Assembly: GCA_037102815.1 (NCBI GenBank)
Contig: BTPP01000001.1
Coordinates: 4,675,001-4,739,000 of the forward strand
Origin: Neurospora intermedia
Taxonomy: Eukaryota; Ascomycota; Sordariomycetes; Sordariales; Sordariaceae
Direction of reading: 5' to 3'
DNA: 64,000 nucleotides
In this document: positions 35,521 through 48,600 of the stretch, one piece after another
Position numbering within the stretch: the stretch's first letter is position 1
Layout: each line of letters opens with the position of its first letter
Program-made: the position numbers and the translations under genes
The notes under the pieces: model-generated
Told to the model about the DNA's origin: nothing
The model's database searches: none
What the model saw: only the letters and a program-made list of their open reading frames with translations

Positions 35521-37694
35521 ATGGCGACCCAGCAAAGTCCGCCTTTCAAGGTGGACCGCTACGTGGTCATTCACGTCGCGACCACATGCGACGAGCACGG
35601 CGTTTATGTGACCAAGGACTCCGCCGAGGTCATTGAGCTTGGTTGGATTCTTTTGGATGCCAACAACCTCGAGGAAGTAAGCAGCAAACAATCCCTTACA
35701 TTATGATGCCGTACCGCCGGCCTCGGCCTCGGCTCTGGTCTCCAGTCTGGTCTTGATCCTTCCGTAATGCTCTTTTCACCCTGAGATTTCCCGCGTTCAG
35801 GGCGCTGTGATCCTGTCTATGCTCAATGCTGACCACACCGTTTGTTGCAGATCCACAGAGAGAGCGTTCTCGTTAAGCCGGTCAACACTCCCATTACTCC
35901 TCTTTGCAGTACGTCGAACCTCGCCCCCTGATCTGTCTCCGCCTACTGGGCCAATTGGCTCTTCTCATGGCGGCTACACGCACTCCTTACTGACCCCTTG
36001 CCCAACAGCGAGCTTGACGACCCTCACGTGGGAACATGTCCGTAATGCCGGCACTTTCAGAGATGCCATCAACCGCTTCGATGCTTTTGCCTCCGAACAC
36101 TTGACTGGCCCCAACCTCGATTTCGTTTTCGTCACCCTCGAGGCTTGGGATTTGCGCGTCCAGCTCCCTAGGGAAGCCCGTGACAAGGCCGTTGTCCTTC
36201 CCCCCTATCTGCAGCACTCGCGCACCTTCGACCTGCGCACCGAATACCAGAGATGGCAGCAGCATCACCCCGAGTCGCTGCCTTTCGGCCCCTCATCGCT
36301 TGCTAACATTTGCGCGGCCCTCGAGGTGGAGGCTGTTCAGAGCAGCGCTCCCATCAAGCACAACCTGCCGTTCCACCTGCAGGCTCTTGCTCCCGCGTCT
36401 CCTCGCCGTGCCATGGAGGAAGCTGTCACTCTTGCCCGTGTCCTGCGTAGCTTGATTCGCAAGTCTCAGCCCGCTCATGAGCATCCTGATGTGCTTACTC
36501 GGCCTATGGATGCCCGTGCTGACGTTCGCGCTTTTTTGTCGGAGCGCAGCAAGGTGTTGCACATGTCCGGCTTGCCTCACGACACTACCCAGTCCGAGTT
36601 GGAGAGCTGGTTCACCCAGTACGGTGGTAGGCCCATTGCGTTCTGGACTCTGCGGACTCCCGAGCAGCACAAGCCTACCGGAACCGGCTTCGCCGTCTTT
36701 TCTTCTCACGAAGAGGTATGTCTTGTTTTCTGCATAACTAAAATCATTCTCACTGACAATCTACACCTTTTAGGCCGCTGAAAGTCTTTGCATGAACGGA
36801 AGGGCTTTGAACGAGAAGGCTATTGAGGTGTCGCCCTCCTCCAGCAGGGTCCTTGATCGTGCTTCCGAGATCCTTACGCCCTTCCCTCCCAGCAAGAACC
36901 GCCCCCGACCTGGTGATTGGACGTGCCCCTCTTGCGGCTTCTCCAATTTCCAACGCCGTACCGCCTGCTTCCGCTGCTCCTTCCCGGCTGTCAGTGCTGG
37001 CCCCACTGGCGAGATGGGCTATGGCTACGGCTACGGTCCCCCGGCTATGATGCCCGCTCCTCCTCACATGGGTCACCACGGCCATGGCGGTGGACACGGC
37101 CGTATGGGCGGCTCTGGTGTCGTTCCTTTCCGTGCCGGTGACTGGAAATGCGGTAACGAGGTCTGCGGATATCACAATTTCGCCAAGAATGTGTGCTGTC
37201 TTCGTTGTGGAGCGAGCCGTGCTGGCGCCGCTGTCGTCGCCGATTCAGGCTATCCATCCCCCTTGGACGCTCAAACCTCTTACGGCATGAATCAAGGATC
37301 TATGGGCGGTAATTCTGCGCCTGGCCCCTTTGCTTCCGCCAGTGGCTTTAACTCTGCGGGTGGATATGGCCAGCATTTCGGTGGCCCGCCCAGCACCTAT
37401 GCTCTTCCCTCTGGCCTCGGTGGCGGTGCTGCTCCTTATCCTTCCCTCAACACCCATTTCGGCCCCGCTCCTGGCTCGCACTCGGCCGGTCCTTTCGATA
37501 GCCGTGCCGCCGAGGCCGCTTTCCAGTCTGCCAGCAACGGACCTGCCTCTGCCGGTCCTGGAAACAACTTCTACTCTCAAACTGAGAGCGATCCTTTTGC
37601 TTTCCTCTCCAGCGGCATCGGTAGCCTCTCTGTCAGCAACCAGGATGCTCGTCAGAACGGCGGTGCTGCTCCTGCCAGCAAGTCACCCGCGTAA
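35521..37694 (+). CDS. Nrp1-like RNA-binding protein: exonuclease-like domain, RRM, two RanBP2 zinc fingers
   Basis: Exons 35521-35676, 35851-35908, 36009-36715 and 36774-37694 give 613 residues; donors are GTAAGC, GTACGT and GTATGT. Residues about 14-230 resemble a DEDDh 3'-5' exonuclease of the ERI-1 type ('VIHVATTCDEHG', 'FVTLEAWDLRVQLP'). The first acidic pair of that fold (DxE) reads HxA here, so activity is unlikely. Residues about 253-327 form an RRM ('VLHMSGLPHDTT', 'GTGFAVFSS'). RanBP2-type zinc fingers follow at about 354-377 (WxCxxC...CxxC) and 429-454 (WxCx4C...CxxC), the type that binds single-stranded RNA. The tail is Gly/Ser/Pro-rich. The layout matches yeast Nrp1, a putative RNA-binding protein found in stress granules; the same role here is an inference. 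Confidence 0.87.
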
Positions 37695-39626
37695 AGGAAC
37701 AACATCACAACTCTTCCCAGTGCCAAGCCGTACGACGGATTGCTCACATGGCATCGAGCTTTCGATTGTTTCTTCAGTTGTGAATTTCACCGCGAACAAT
37801 TTTGGGAACGAGAATAGAGATCAATTTGGAATCTTGGCGATAACTATGGGCTTATACTGTTTCTTCACGGGGTGCATGGGGCAAGCGGAGCACGGGTGCA
37901 GGCAAGGCTTTTGGGAGAACTACTGCGGCGGTTTTTACTTGGGCGTGGGAAGCGGGACGGAAGCGGCGCCTGGCAGGCAAAAATTTGCGAATCGGATGGG
38001 TATGATTAAAAGAAACGCAACATGCCATTTTTACAAAATCCCTCAGGGCGGAGTTTATCTCGAACGACGCATGGTAACTGGCTGGCTGGCTTATGGCAAA
38101 AAAAAGGGGGCGGGAACGGCTGGATTCATTGCTAGGAGCTACGGTCAAGGCCAACGGTCTCTCAGCGGCTCTCGGTTTTTGCAACGCCGGTTCGCTAGAG
38201 CGAGACATATCATGGACTGGCGGAGCTGGGTTAACGGAGCAGGGGAAAAGAACTAAATCGTAATTTTGGCCTTATGTTTCTTGGGGGGCGGTTGGGGGTG
38301 CTGGTGGCTATGGGTGCTGTTGCCTTTTCCGCGACTTTCATTTTCATATCTATTGGAGGAGTGTCAACGTACTATTTTTCTCTGCCAATTTGGTGCTTTC
38401 AAGTTTGTTCGAAATCTTTTCCTCCCATCACTTTTCACATCTAGTCAAATCATATACAAGAACAAACAAAACCGCGGTACTTTATTTCGAACAGTGGCAA
38501 GGCAAGCAAGGCACGTGGAGCAAAAGACGGGACCGTCAAATTGGTTGGGGAACTCAGCGGAGGCGAAGGGGTGTTGGTTGGTTTATTGGTTGGGACGGAC
38601 GAGTCGGTTTGCAAGGAGAGGCCGAGGTTCATCTCTTCCCAATTTCATAACAACATGATATTGTAACTGCTGTTTGTGAATACTTCTTTTCCCCCGCGTT
38701 GTGTTAAGTTGTTTCTCTCTTCTTTGAAGGGGTGCCTGGAGTTGGTTTGGTGTGTGCGAGAACAAAGAGGGTAAAATAAAATGGGTTTTACATTATTGTT
38801 CGGTTGAAACATCTATATCGTAAACGGGAAAAGTTTGATATGCTTAGGTTGCGTGGGCGGGTGGGCTTGAGTCGAAGGAGGGAGAGAAAAAAAAAGGGGG
38901 AGAAGAGGAGGCGGGAGGGGGAAGACGGATGCTCTACTGATTTGGATGGGTAGATTGTAAACTGTACATCTTCCTCACAAGGCATCATCATATCGTTGAT
39001 ACATCATGCTTCTTCTGTCCTCTTCGCTGTCAAGTAGTTCAGTGTTGTCTACCTCTCCCTCTAGCCCTAGCGATGTCTTCAACCCCTTCACATGAGAAAC
39101 TGCTTCAAGTCAAACCTTTATTTTTATTTTTCCCTATCCCATCACACCCCGCTGGATATTCCATGTCCTAGCTTCCTCCTCCCCACGTCCTCCTTGCGCA
39201 AATATCTCATGGTTCACCATATTTCTCTATACCATGTCCATGCCTATCCCACCAGCTCGTTGCCCGTTGCTTTTATACCAATGATAATTCAAGACGTGCC
39301 GGGCCAAACAAAGGCCGGGTACGATCTGTCCCGATTTATATACCATATGCGATAAAGGTAAGATAGAATAGTTTGCAACTAACTTCCTGCTGACAATCTA
39401 CTCACCGCTATCCATGCCTGCTGCCTCGACTCGACGACCACCAGCCTCGATATCTAGCTTTACGATCTGGCCCTGGTCCCGTCATGACCGTCATCGTAGA
39501 TTGGTTTCGATTTTGATGCTGAATGTTTTGCAAAAACCAGCTTTGCACTGCAGGCGGAGCATGATCGAACATCAGGCCAGGGTAACGATTCTGCCACATA
39601 ATCTTCTCATAATACGCCATGTTCTC
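37695..39626. other. Convergent intergenic region of 1.9 kb
   Basis: This is 3' space between the Nrp1-like gene and the CTD-kinase gene. It contains purine-rich runs, for example near 38875-38930. A long plus-strand frame ending at 38256 is mostly a shadow of the Nrp1-like coding sequence. I find no gene here. Confidence 0.45.
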
Positions 39627-42600
39627 CTAGTTATGACTTTGACTTGCTGCCGGCCCAGATGGGGCATTCGTGGGTGCCCGTGCCCGTGCCTGTGCCTGCG
39701 CCGGTGGTAAGTGTGATGAAGATGATGCTGATGGCCGGCATTGCTGCTGTTCCTGTCGTTGTTGTTCTTGTTGGTGTTGTTCCCTGGACCTGGTGGGTAC
39801 TGATGATCGTTCGGGCTCTCGCTGCTGCTGCTGCTGCGGCGGCGGCGGCGGCGCTGAAGAAGATGATGTTGTTGATGGTTTGTTGGCAGCATGTGGGTCC
39901 AAGTGCGGACGTTTGGAATCGCGCTCTGATGGTGGTGGTTCTCGACTCTCGGCAGGGCGTTTTCTAGGGTCACGATCCTTTTCTCGAGTCGCAGAGCTAC
40001 CACCGCCACCACTTGGTGCAGCGGCTGCTGCTGGTGCCCCATCTTTGACAGCCCGTCGTGCTTCTCTCTCCTTCCTCTCGTTCTCTTTCCGAAGAGCCTT
40101 GGATTCGAATTCGTGCCATTCGCCATCAATATCCTTGAGTCTAAGAAGTCAAATATTAGTATCGACAAAATTCAGAAGGGACGCATTGTTGACATCAAAG
40201 GGACTTACTCGACTGCTTGTCGCGGAGCTGGCTCTTCGGTGGTGAAGTAAGGATGCGCCAATACTTGGGCAGCGCTAGGCCGTTTATCAGGGTCGTATTT
40301 GAACATCCAAAGAAGCAGCTCAAACGCGGCAGGTGTCACTAGCTCCTTATACTTCTCCGCAAATACATTTGCTCGCCGCTGAGTTGGCCGTAGCAGTTCG
40401 AACCAAGGCATTTCGATGATGTTTGGCCAGTCGTTTCTGGTTGGTGTGCCCAAAACAGAATGGATCTTGTCCAGCTGGTTGATCTCGCTACCATCGCCAG
40501 GAAAGATGGCACGCTTGGTAAATATTTCCATCATCACGCAAGCAGCGCTCCAGATATCCACGGCGGGACCGTACTGTGTCTCCCCAAGAAGTAGTTCTGG
40601 TGATCTGTACCAAATGGTGATCACACGGTTCGTGTAGTCGAGTTGGTGGTGTTTGGCATAGAACCGAGCCAGGCCAAAATCAGCAAGTTTGAGGACTCCC
40701 TCGTTGCTGACCAGGATATTGGCTGCTTTGATGTCTCGATGCAGGACGCCCCTGGTATGAAGATAGTCCAAACCCTCGAACAACTGCAGAGCCAAATGCT
40801 TCTTCTGGGCCGGGTCCAGAGTATAGTTAGGATGGTTGATGAGCCCTGTAAGATCGTGTGATAGGTACTCAAATACCATGAAGCACTCGTTCATCTCAAC
40901 CATCACTTCCATGAGCTTGACGATATTCCTATGGCTTAGAGACCGGAGCAGCTTGATCTCTCGCACCGCTGTCACAGGGAAGCCATCCCTTTCTCCTTCC
41001 ATTCGTATCCTCTTGAGAGCCACTTGTTTTTTCGTGTAAACATTGAGGGCTTTGAATACCTTTCCATACGTACCGGAACCGATGACAGATTCGTTACCGG
41101 GCTTTCTGTGGTATACAGACTTTGACTTTGCCAAGTCCGACGGAAGAGCCGGCTTCTCTTTGAGCTTTTTGACAATCTTCTTCACGATTCGGGTCCTCGG
41201 CTTCTGCTGTTCCGCCGGTCTGTGGCTATCCACCGGCCTGTGGCTATCTACCGGCCTGTGGCTGTCTACCGGCCTGTGTGGGTCCGGCCCTCTGCGGTCA
41301 TTGTGACGAGCCCTAGCAGATGCCGGTTCCGTGGGCACATTCTTGGGGAGGTCATGACGATCCCGATTGGACCTATGAGCAGATGGCGCCGTCGGTGGAG
41401 CAGCAGCGGGCGCTTTGGGGGGTTGCTTTTGCGAGGGTTCCCGTGGCGGGACGACGGCATTGAATTTGAGAGATATCTCAGGCCGTGGAGCCGCTACTAC
41501 TGGCTTTGTAGCGTTCTTCATACTGAAGCTAAACTTGTTAGAGGGCTGCGATTGTGAAGCAGCGGCTGGGCGGGTAGGGGGCTGCATTTGCTCCTCCTTC
41601 TCTTTGCCTGAATTGTTGGTATCATCGCCTTGCGAGTCTTTATCGGGTCTGGAAGAGCTGTTAACATCCTCCCTTGTCCCCTCCTGAGTGTTTTGGCCAG
41701 AATCAGCGTACTTGCTTGGGGCCGCGTTATTTTGGGCATGGGCGGGATTGTTTTCAGTTGTTGTTGTCATTGTTGTTGTTGTTGTTGGTGTTATGTACTG
41801 GCCTCTGGCATTGTGTGCGTTAGGACTCCATTGGGCATTTTTAGAGCCGCCTCGATGGCCTCCACGAGCGACACCGAATGAGCCACCGCGAAATCCACCA
41901 GATGCAGCCCGATGTCCACCACGGAACGGGCCTGTTGGGTATTGGGCCGCTGGGCCGGTTGGAGGATAGGGTGGCGAATGCCCTTGATTCGAGTGGTAGT
42001 GTGCTTGCGGCCCAGTGGGAGGGCCGTAATTGCCATGCGGATATCCATATTGACTACTCCGATGTCAGTCAAGAGAATCATTGCATTGCTCTGGGAGGAC
42101 ATACCTTTGTGGTGAAAATTGCGTATTGTTCCACCCTCGTCCGGCACCATAAGGAGATTGGGCGGGAGGCGAGCCATGGAAGGATGAGTTGGGCGTTGCA
42201 TGTCCTGAAGAGTGTGAATAGTTTCGGCCATCATGTGTCTCTGTGTACCCAGGGGGCATCGGGGCGCCATAACCCCCTCGGTAGCCGTTCCTTGCTGCCA
42301 TGTTCACCTCGATACTGTTTACGCCAGATGCGGGATCAAACTTTTGATCGTCACGGACTTTGCCCTTTTTGCTAAATTTGGAGCGTCGCCGGTCCCGTGG
42401 AGAGCCTTGAGGATGGTCGTAAGGCTCACGTGAGTTCGGATCGGGACTTGGCCGTCTGCGCGAACCTGCGTCGGAAGCGGGGTGTCTGTTTTCGCGATGG
42501 GGAGGGGTCCGAGAACGTGACTTTGACTGATGCCGACGTTCAGGACGATCTGGCCGGTCTGAGCGACCACGATGTCGTGGAGATGGACTCCTTCGGCGTA

Positions 42601-43513
42601 CACGTCCCGAGGCTCGGTCGAAAACTCCCCGGTCTGGTGACCGCGATTTCCGCCTTCGAGAGCGATCTGGAGAACGAGATCGGCCTGACCGTTTCCTGTC
42701 TCTAGAGCGTCGCCGCTCGTGATGGTTTGGGGAACGGGATGGCCGCCTGTCCACTGGTGACCTGCGGCGGTCCCTTGGCAGCTGCAGGGAATTTATGTCG
42801 TCCTTTTCTCCTCTTCGAGGGCTTCGGCCACGTCGTGACTTTTTGGAGTCCGGTCCACCTGGCGATGGGGTTCGACTACGCCTGCGCTTGCTCGAGCCTG
42901 GCGACCTTGAAGAACCACGTTGAGAGGCACGGGCCGGGTGTGGAGGAAGTTGTGAGTGGTGTTTCCCGTGGTCGACGTTTTGGCCACGTTCGTGGGCGGC
43001 GTCCCCTCGGCCTCTCGGCAGGACAGGACTTCGATGGCGTCGGTCCGGGGAAAAGTGGCCGTCGCGACCACGAGGCTCGCGGGAGCGATCTCTACGGCTG
43101 CGTGGTGAGCCTCTGGAGCGATGGGGGAAACGCGATGAGCGGCCAGAGCGGTCCGGGCTGCGATGTCTCGACGGATGGCGATGGCGAGGAGCGGGCTGAG
43201 AGGCGGAAGAGGGCGGTTCGATCGAGCGGCCGCGAGGTTTGCCGGATTTGCTGGGGCCGTCGCTGGCACTGGGGCGATCTGGATTCGGCTTGTGTCGAGC
43301 TGCTGGGTCAGGAACAGGATCAGGATCAGAGGACCGGTTCACGACAGCAGCGGCAGGCGAAGTAGTCGGACGTGAAGTATTCATGCCTAGAGCATGCTCG
43401 TCTGTGAGGCTGCGTGGTTGGTTTTTGGAGATGCGGCTGCCATTTGGCATTGCAGCATCATGTCGAGTCCGAGATTCCAAAAGTGGTCCAGCCACTGGAG
43501 GTGAGGACCCCAT
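39627..43513 (-). CDS. ctk1: CTD kinase catalytic subunit, Ctk1/Lsk1/CDK12 type
   Basis: Exons 43513-42105, 42056-40209 and 40140-39627 encode 1256 residues; introns are GTATGT/GAG and GTAAGT/TAG. The family phosphorylates Ser2 of the RNA polymerase II C-terminal domain during elongation, with a cyclin K-type partner. The kinase domain is at about residues 790-1070: 'GSGTYGKVFKA', the catalytic Lys in 'VALKRI', the 'PVTAVRE' helix, 'HRDIKAAN', 'DFGLARF' and the T-loop 'YTNRVITIWYRSPE'. A conserved extension starting 'ELKDIDGEWHEFESKALRK' follows, then a Gln/Pro-rich tail. Residues about 90-400 are Arg/Ser/Pro-rich, like the RS domain of CDK12/13. The start at 43513 is the first ATG of the open frame; ATGs 21 and 43 codons further in are possible alternatives. 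Confidence 0.9.
41215..41278. repeat. 18-bp coding minisatellite in ctk1
   Basis: A unit close to CCGGCCTGTGGCTATCTA is repeated about three and a half times in tandem with few differences. It lies in frame in ctk1 and encodes repeats of HRPVDS in the linker before the kinase domain. Copy number is likely to vary between strains. Confidence 0.85.
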
Positions 43514-45487
43514 GCACCACGGCTGGCAACACCCACCAGATTCGTCGATATCTGACTTTTAGAATACCTAGTGGCCAGGGCGGTATCTTGGCCGACCGAC
43601 AGGGATTACCCGACCCGCTAAAAACGCGTGCCACAGCGTTCTTCTCAGGCCTGCAGCCGCCTGGCCAAAGGCACTGTCGAGTGTCGACTCAAACGCGACA
43701 GGAATAGGTACCTTTTGAGAGGTAGAAGACCTGATACCTCTTAACGAACCGACGACCTTATGAATCGCCATCCATCCACCTCCTGACCCTGGGGCTGTTT
43801 TGAAATCCCAGATTGATTTTGGGCGTCTTTCCCCACACGGCGGGCGCAGTTGCTCACCCTGTTCGGCGTGAGGCCGCTACTTTCCTCGAATGGACTTGAT
43901 GACCTCAGCAAACCGGGCAGACAATGTAAAAGCTTCGTCAACTGCACCAACGCGTCTCCGTAAAAGTTCAAGACCAAGACCTTCACCTCCAGCCTTGCTC
44001 CGCGAATGTGTTGAAACAGTGTTGTGCCTCTGCGCCTATGTCATGTATGGTCGGCTGCAAACTGTGGTTGGCAAGCAGCAATGTATGTTCGCAGAGGGTG
44101 GGATATGGAGAAGCGATGCGGTGGGTGGAGATAATACCAGACTGTTCCTGTGCAGTTAGTAGTAGGGGAAACGCTACTTAGCAGTGGACAGCAAAAGACC
44201 AGATCTCCTCCCGCTCTGGCGATAATAGCCTTATTCAAAACAATCCATAGCACCCTTCAGAGGACAAGGAAAGGCTGATGTGACGGTGAGGCTGAACACC
44301 TTGAGAGACGGCGACGTTGCGTGAAGAAGCCGAATACGTACCGCTGGTGCAAATATAATGTGGCCAGAGATGAGGTAAATGCACCGACGCCGGGCGATGG
44401 ATGCCTTTGCAATCGGATGACCCCCCTCTTAACGCGACGAGAACGCCTGCCTCGCCGGGGTTCATCATCCGTAGAACGTTCATCTAACGGTCAAACGCCC
44501 AGATCCAGGAGCTGACGCGACACTGCACTTGCTTGCGCGCATCCGGATATACCCCCCGGGTAGACGAAGCCACGAAGCCGACATCCTTAATCGAATTGGC
44601 GAACGCTATACCCTTCCTTATAAGCCAGGGTACAGGGCGGGCGTCATATACCCGCTGGTTGCCGCTCCTGTAGCCATATCAATACCTCCCAGCCCATATT
44701 TGCGTCGAAGAGCAGAGGCATGCTCTGACTATGCAGGACTCTATATCACCAGGACATCCTCTCTATATACGTTAAGACACGCTTTACGAGTGCATCTTCA
44801 TAGCTGTCCGTAGATGCCCATGTCCAGCAACCAAGCACAGGCCTCTCCCCATGCGATTCGAGGCATTGAACATTAGCTCCCGCAATGATGCTGCCAGTGT
44901 GCATGTCTGTCTGATTGTCAGTACCTTCTTAGGCTCGTGGTCGGTCCTCTTCGAGCCTTGACAATTCCACTTGAGGTATATGCGAGCCACAGAATACCAA
45001 GCTACCGGGAGGGTAAGTTTCCTAGATGCTCGACATCGTGGCTGTTGCAGACATACACCGCCTTCAAGACTCCCATGACTGCCCTTTTGCCATGCCTTGA
45101 TAGTTTATCGTAGCACATCAGTTATCGGTGGATGCCTGAAGGAGCAGCATCTTGGCGAATACAATAGCAGGCCTGTTGTCTTTCCACTACACTCTCGGGT
45201 AAGCGCAGTAGTTAAGGAGCAGTCCTCTTAGGTTTGGCCGGTGCCGGCCTGATGAACGAGCACATCCTGCTGGAGCACATAACATGCTAGTCTCGGAGCT
45301 GCGGCGTCGACAGAGAGGAAAGGAGTTGCTGAAACAATGGGGCTGTGAAATACTTGTTGCTCTTCTTGCCGTGATTCTTAGGTCCTGCTCGTCCCGGCAT
45401 CGAGTCTCGTGCGAGATGGATACTGCTAGAAGCATCACATTATCCATCCATATCATCTGTGATCACCAGTGCTACCGGCAGGTGGTG

Positions 45488-45658
45488 TCAGAGCTTGGGT
45501 ATCGCCTCGGCCAAAATGAGATCCGGAAAACAGGCAGCGCCGGCAACAATCAAAGAATAGGAGACGGCGGCGACGGGATTTGTGCGACCTCGAATTGCGA
45601 CCATCATCTTTCTTTCAGTTACGCCCACGATCTTTCCGCGAGGGGAAACAGATGGCAT
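45488..45658 (-). CDS. Candidate 56-residue membrane peptide or exon
   Basis: A minus-strand frame from ATG 45658 to the stop at 45488 encodes 56 residues with a hydrophobic stretch 'VAAVSYSLIVAGAACF'. Codon third positions are rich in C, as in the real genes of this window. The open frame extends upstream to 45796 without an ATG. Another minus-strand frame (46100-45687) begins with a signal-like Ala/Val stretch, so a spliced gene covering 46100-45488 is possible. I could not find a splice pair that I trust. No family recognised. Confidence 0.2.
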   Translation of the reverse strand: MPSVSPRGKIVGVTERKMMVAIRGRTNPVAAVSYSLIVAGAACFPDLILAEAIPKL

Positions 45659-48600
45659 GTCTGTGTCTAAAGCAAGCTTCGAGCGCCTATGGTGGTGACT
45701 GTTTCCGTAGCCGACGCGGGGGGCATTGGTTCGGCTTTTTGGAGCGTCTGTGATGCTGTGCCCAGGTGCTGACCGCTGGGTTCGAAAGCCCCGCAAATGG
45801 TGACCCGTCGCGCATTGTCGTCACATCGTGGGAGTGACTCGGAGTGGAAAATAAAGCTGTAGGCCCGCTCAGAAAATTGTCCGTCAAGCTGTGATGGTAG
45901 AGTATGTCGTGAAGATTAGAGGTAGAGGAGCGACGGGCACCGAGTGGTGTCGATGCAGTGATCAAATCAGGTTGGCTGCTATGGCTCCAGGTAGGGGGAT
46001 GTTGGCGGATGCTGGGTCGAGTCTGAAGACCGACAGTATGAGCCTGGGCAGCTGTGACAGCCAATCCCGTGACCACGCTCGCCGCGACGGCAGCTTAATG
46101 CCATTACATGGCTAAAACAATTATGGTGGCTCGTGCGTGCCTTTTCAAGCTAGGTATCGCCGACAGCTGCACTGGGAACTCTTATAGCTGGAATCGATCC
46201 TCCGCTTTGCAACATCAGCCAGCCGAATCTCTGTGCAACTGATTTTATCTTGACACCTATTGATCCAATCCCTGACATTCACGTTCCATATGTTTATATT
46301 AAAGAGAAGCTTGGTGTCACAAAATTGGGCTTGATCCTTTAGAATACATCAAACGTAAACATACCATACCGTTGATAACCCGAGCTGGGATCAGGTTGTT
46401 GTGCAAGTTTGGGGTGTGGTGAACCTGGGTTCAGCGATGGTAGTTCGGGACTTTCATCATATCGTCGAGGATTTTACAGGGCCACGTTTGAAGTTGATTC
46501 TCGAAAGTTTATGTCGAGTGTGTTGAAGTTGTTCCGTTCAAGGTGTCCGTCTTGTCCAAGACTCTCCCGTAGCTGACCTGGCTCGGCTCTCCTATTCCTG
46601 TTTGTGGTTCCTCCCATGGCCGGGAATATATTAGGGGAAGAATCATGTTAGGGTGTTTGTGGTCTATAGTTTACGCTTGATTGAAAATCGAGTAATGTAA
46701 TCCAATTTGGTACTTGACAAGGCTGTCTACAAAAATAGTTCAAGCTGCAGCTTGCAAGCATGTTGTTGGTACGCCTTTAGATATCATTGAACTGCCTGAT
46801 GTTTTCTTTGGGTCATCATGTCGTTCAAGGTGGTGAAACGGCGTGTTGATTATCCTGCTAGAACTCAGTGTAGTTAATTTGATTAAACCTCTAACCCCAA
46901 ACATGGCAGGAAATATTGCAGGTTCAGTATTTTTATTGAATATCCTTCTGACAGGATAATTGGACAGACCACTTTGACATTGAGAGATGATGGTTGATGG
47001 TGGTAGTAATGATGGTAGTAGTATCGTAATGTTAGGCTGTTTATCGTCAACCTACCATCGCTTTGTCCATATGATGGTATTCAGACGAGTGCAAGCGCCT
47101 TGTCGATGCTTGCTACCATTCCACATCTCAACAAGCATTGACTTCATATGTATCGATACAGTCAGCATTTTTGGATAGGTACCGCCCGGCTACTGTGTAC
47201 ACATAGGTATATCACAATGCAATTGATTGAGTTGTCCGCGAGTGGAGTGAAACACACGGCAATCCATACTGTCCCTGACGATTTTTGTCAGTGATGAATA
47301 TAGTTCCGCTCCTATGTAGTTCTGTCAGTGTGAAAAGTTCCAAACTTCCAGCGTTTTCCACTGCAACCACATGAGCCACTTGACCTGTGTCGGTATCAGC
47401 CGTAAGCCGAAACCGCAACTAGGCTACAGCGTACGTAGCACAATGTAAAGAATTTTCCCCTATTCACCTTACTACCACCCATTGATCACAATTCTCATCT
47501 CATCTGCTTCTCCCGAAGATGCGGACACGGCACGGCGACGTTGAATTGATCCACATCGGGTACCCACGTACGCGGAGAGTTGGCTATGGCTGGAAAAAAA
47601 AAAGTCTTGCATGCCAATGAGGCATCAACGGGTGAGGGGAGGTTGGAATTGTCAATGCACGAAACCTGACTGTGCACAACACCAAACCTCCCGTCCATGT
47701 CGTTGTCGCGTGTCAATGTAGGTACATGCTGCGTTTCTACCTAACTAGTAGGTACGGTAGCCCGTCTTTCGGGATTCCGATACCATCTTCGATGTCACTG
47801 CAAGTAATGGGATGCAGGAAAGACCAGGGTGAAAGAAATGGCTGTAATGGGCTTTTGAGGTCTGGGAATGACGAAGGTACAACACCAAAATGTTGTGCAT
47901 GTTAAGAGACTTTTGTTGGAGTAGCATTGGAGGCAAAACAGGCCCATTCAGGCTTACCGCGTGGATGGAACAGACTTCCCTTCTATGTACATATGCGATA
48001 CCGCATCTGTTGGGGATTCGCAGTCTGTCCGTGTTATTGGGCGCCAAGTCCGCAGCCGCGCAAGAGGAAGGTAGATGCCTATTGTTGTTCGTAGCTGCTG
48101 AGAGTTGAAGACCGGGAAAACAGCCATGATAGAGGTAGGTAGTAGCTAGGTAGATTGATTCCTCGAAACTGTCGTATATCCTTACACAGCAACTTCGTTA
48201 ATGAGGTTTCCTATTGGAGTTAAGTTGTGCAGCGTCCCCCAGAAGTCGTCCCAAGAAGATGATACCCCCGCCAATGGCATGTCGTCATGCTGACTAACTT
48301 GAGCCAGCAAGCCCCAGGCGGGGGAGACAACGGAAGGAGGGGAGCTCCTCTCCAAATTTGGAAAGACGGGACCCGCACGGCCCAGTGCGCGTTGTTGTGG
48401 ATCCAAATTCAGTTGGGAATGACGCAAAAGAGCGGGGATCGTTGGATGGTTGGGGCTGTTCTTCTTGCTGACCAGCCACTGTTTTCTCGGCCGAGGCAAG
48501 TACCTGAGGCGGCGTCATGCTGAGCTTTTGCTGAATATGACGCTGGACGTTTCTAGAGAGAAAACAGCTTTGAGGGTGAGAAAGCTGCTGGAAAAAATCC

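Noticed and set aside
37330-38256. 308-codon plus-strand ORF
   Set aside because: Most of it is an alternative frame of the Gly/Ser-rich last exon of the Nrp1-like gene that happens to run on into the 3' UTR.
42727-43365. 212-codon plus-strand ORF
   Set aside because: It is the antisense of the RS-rich first exon of ctk1; Arg/Ser codons read backwards leave an open frame.
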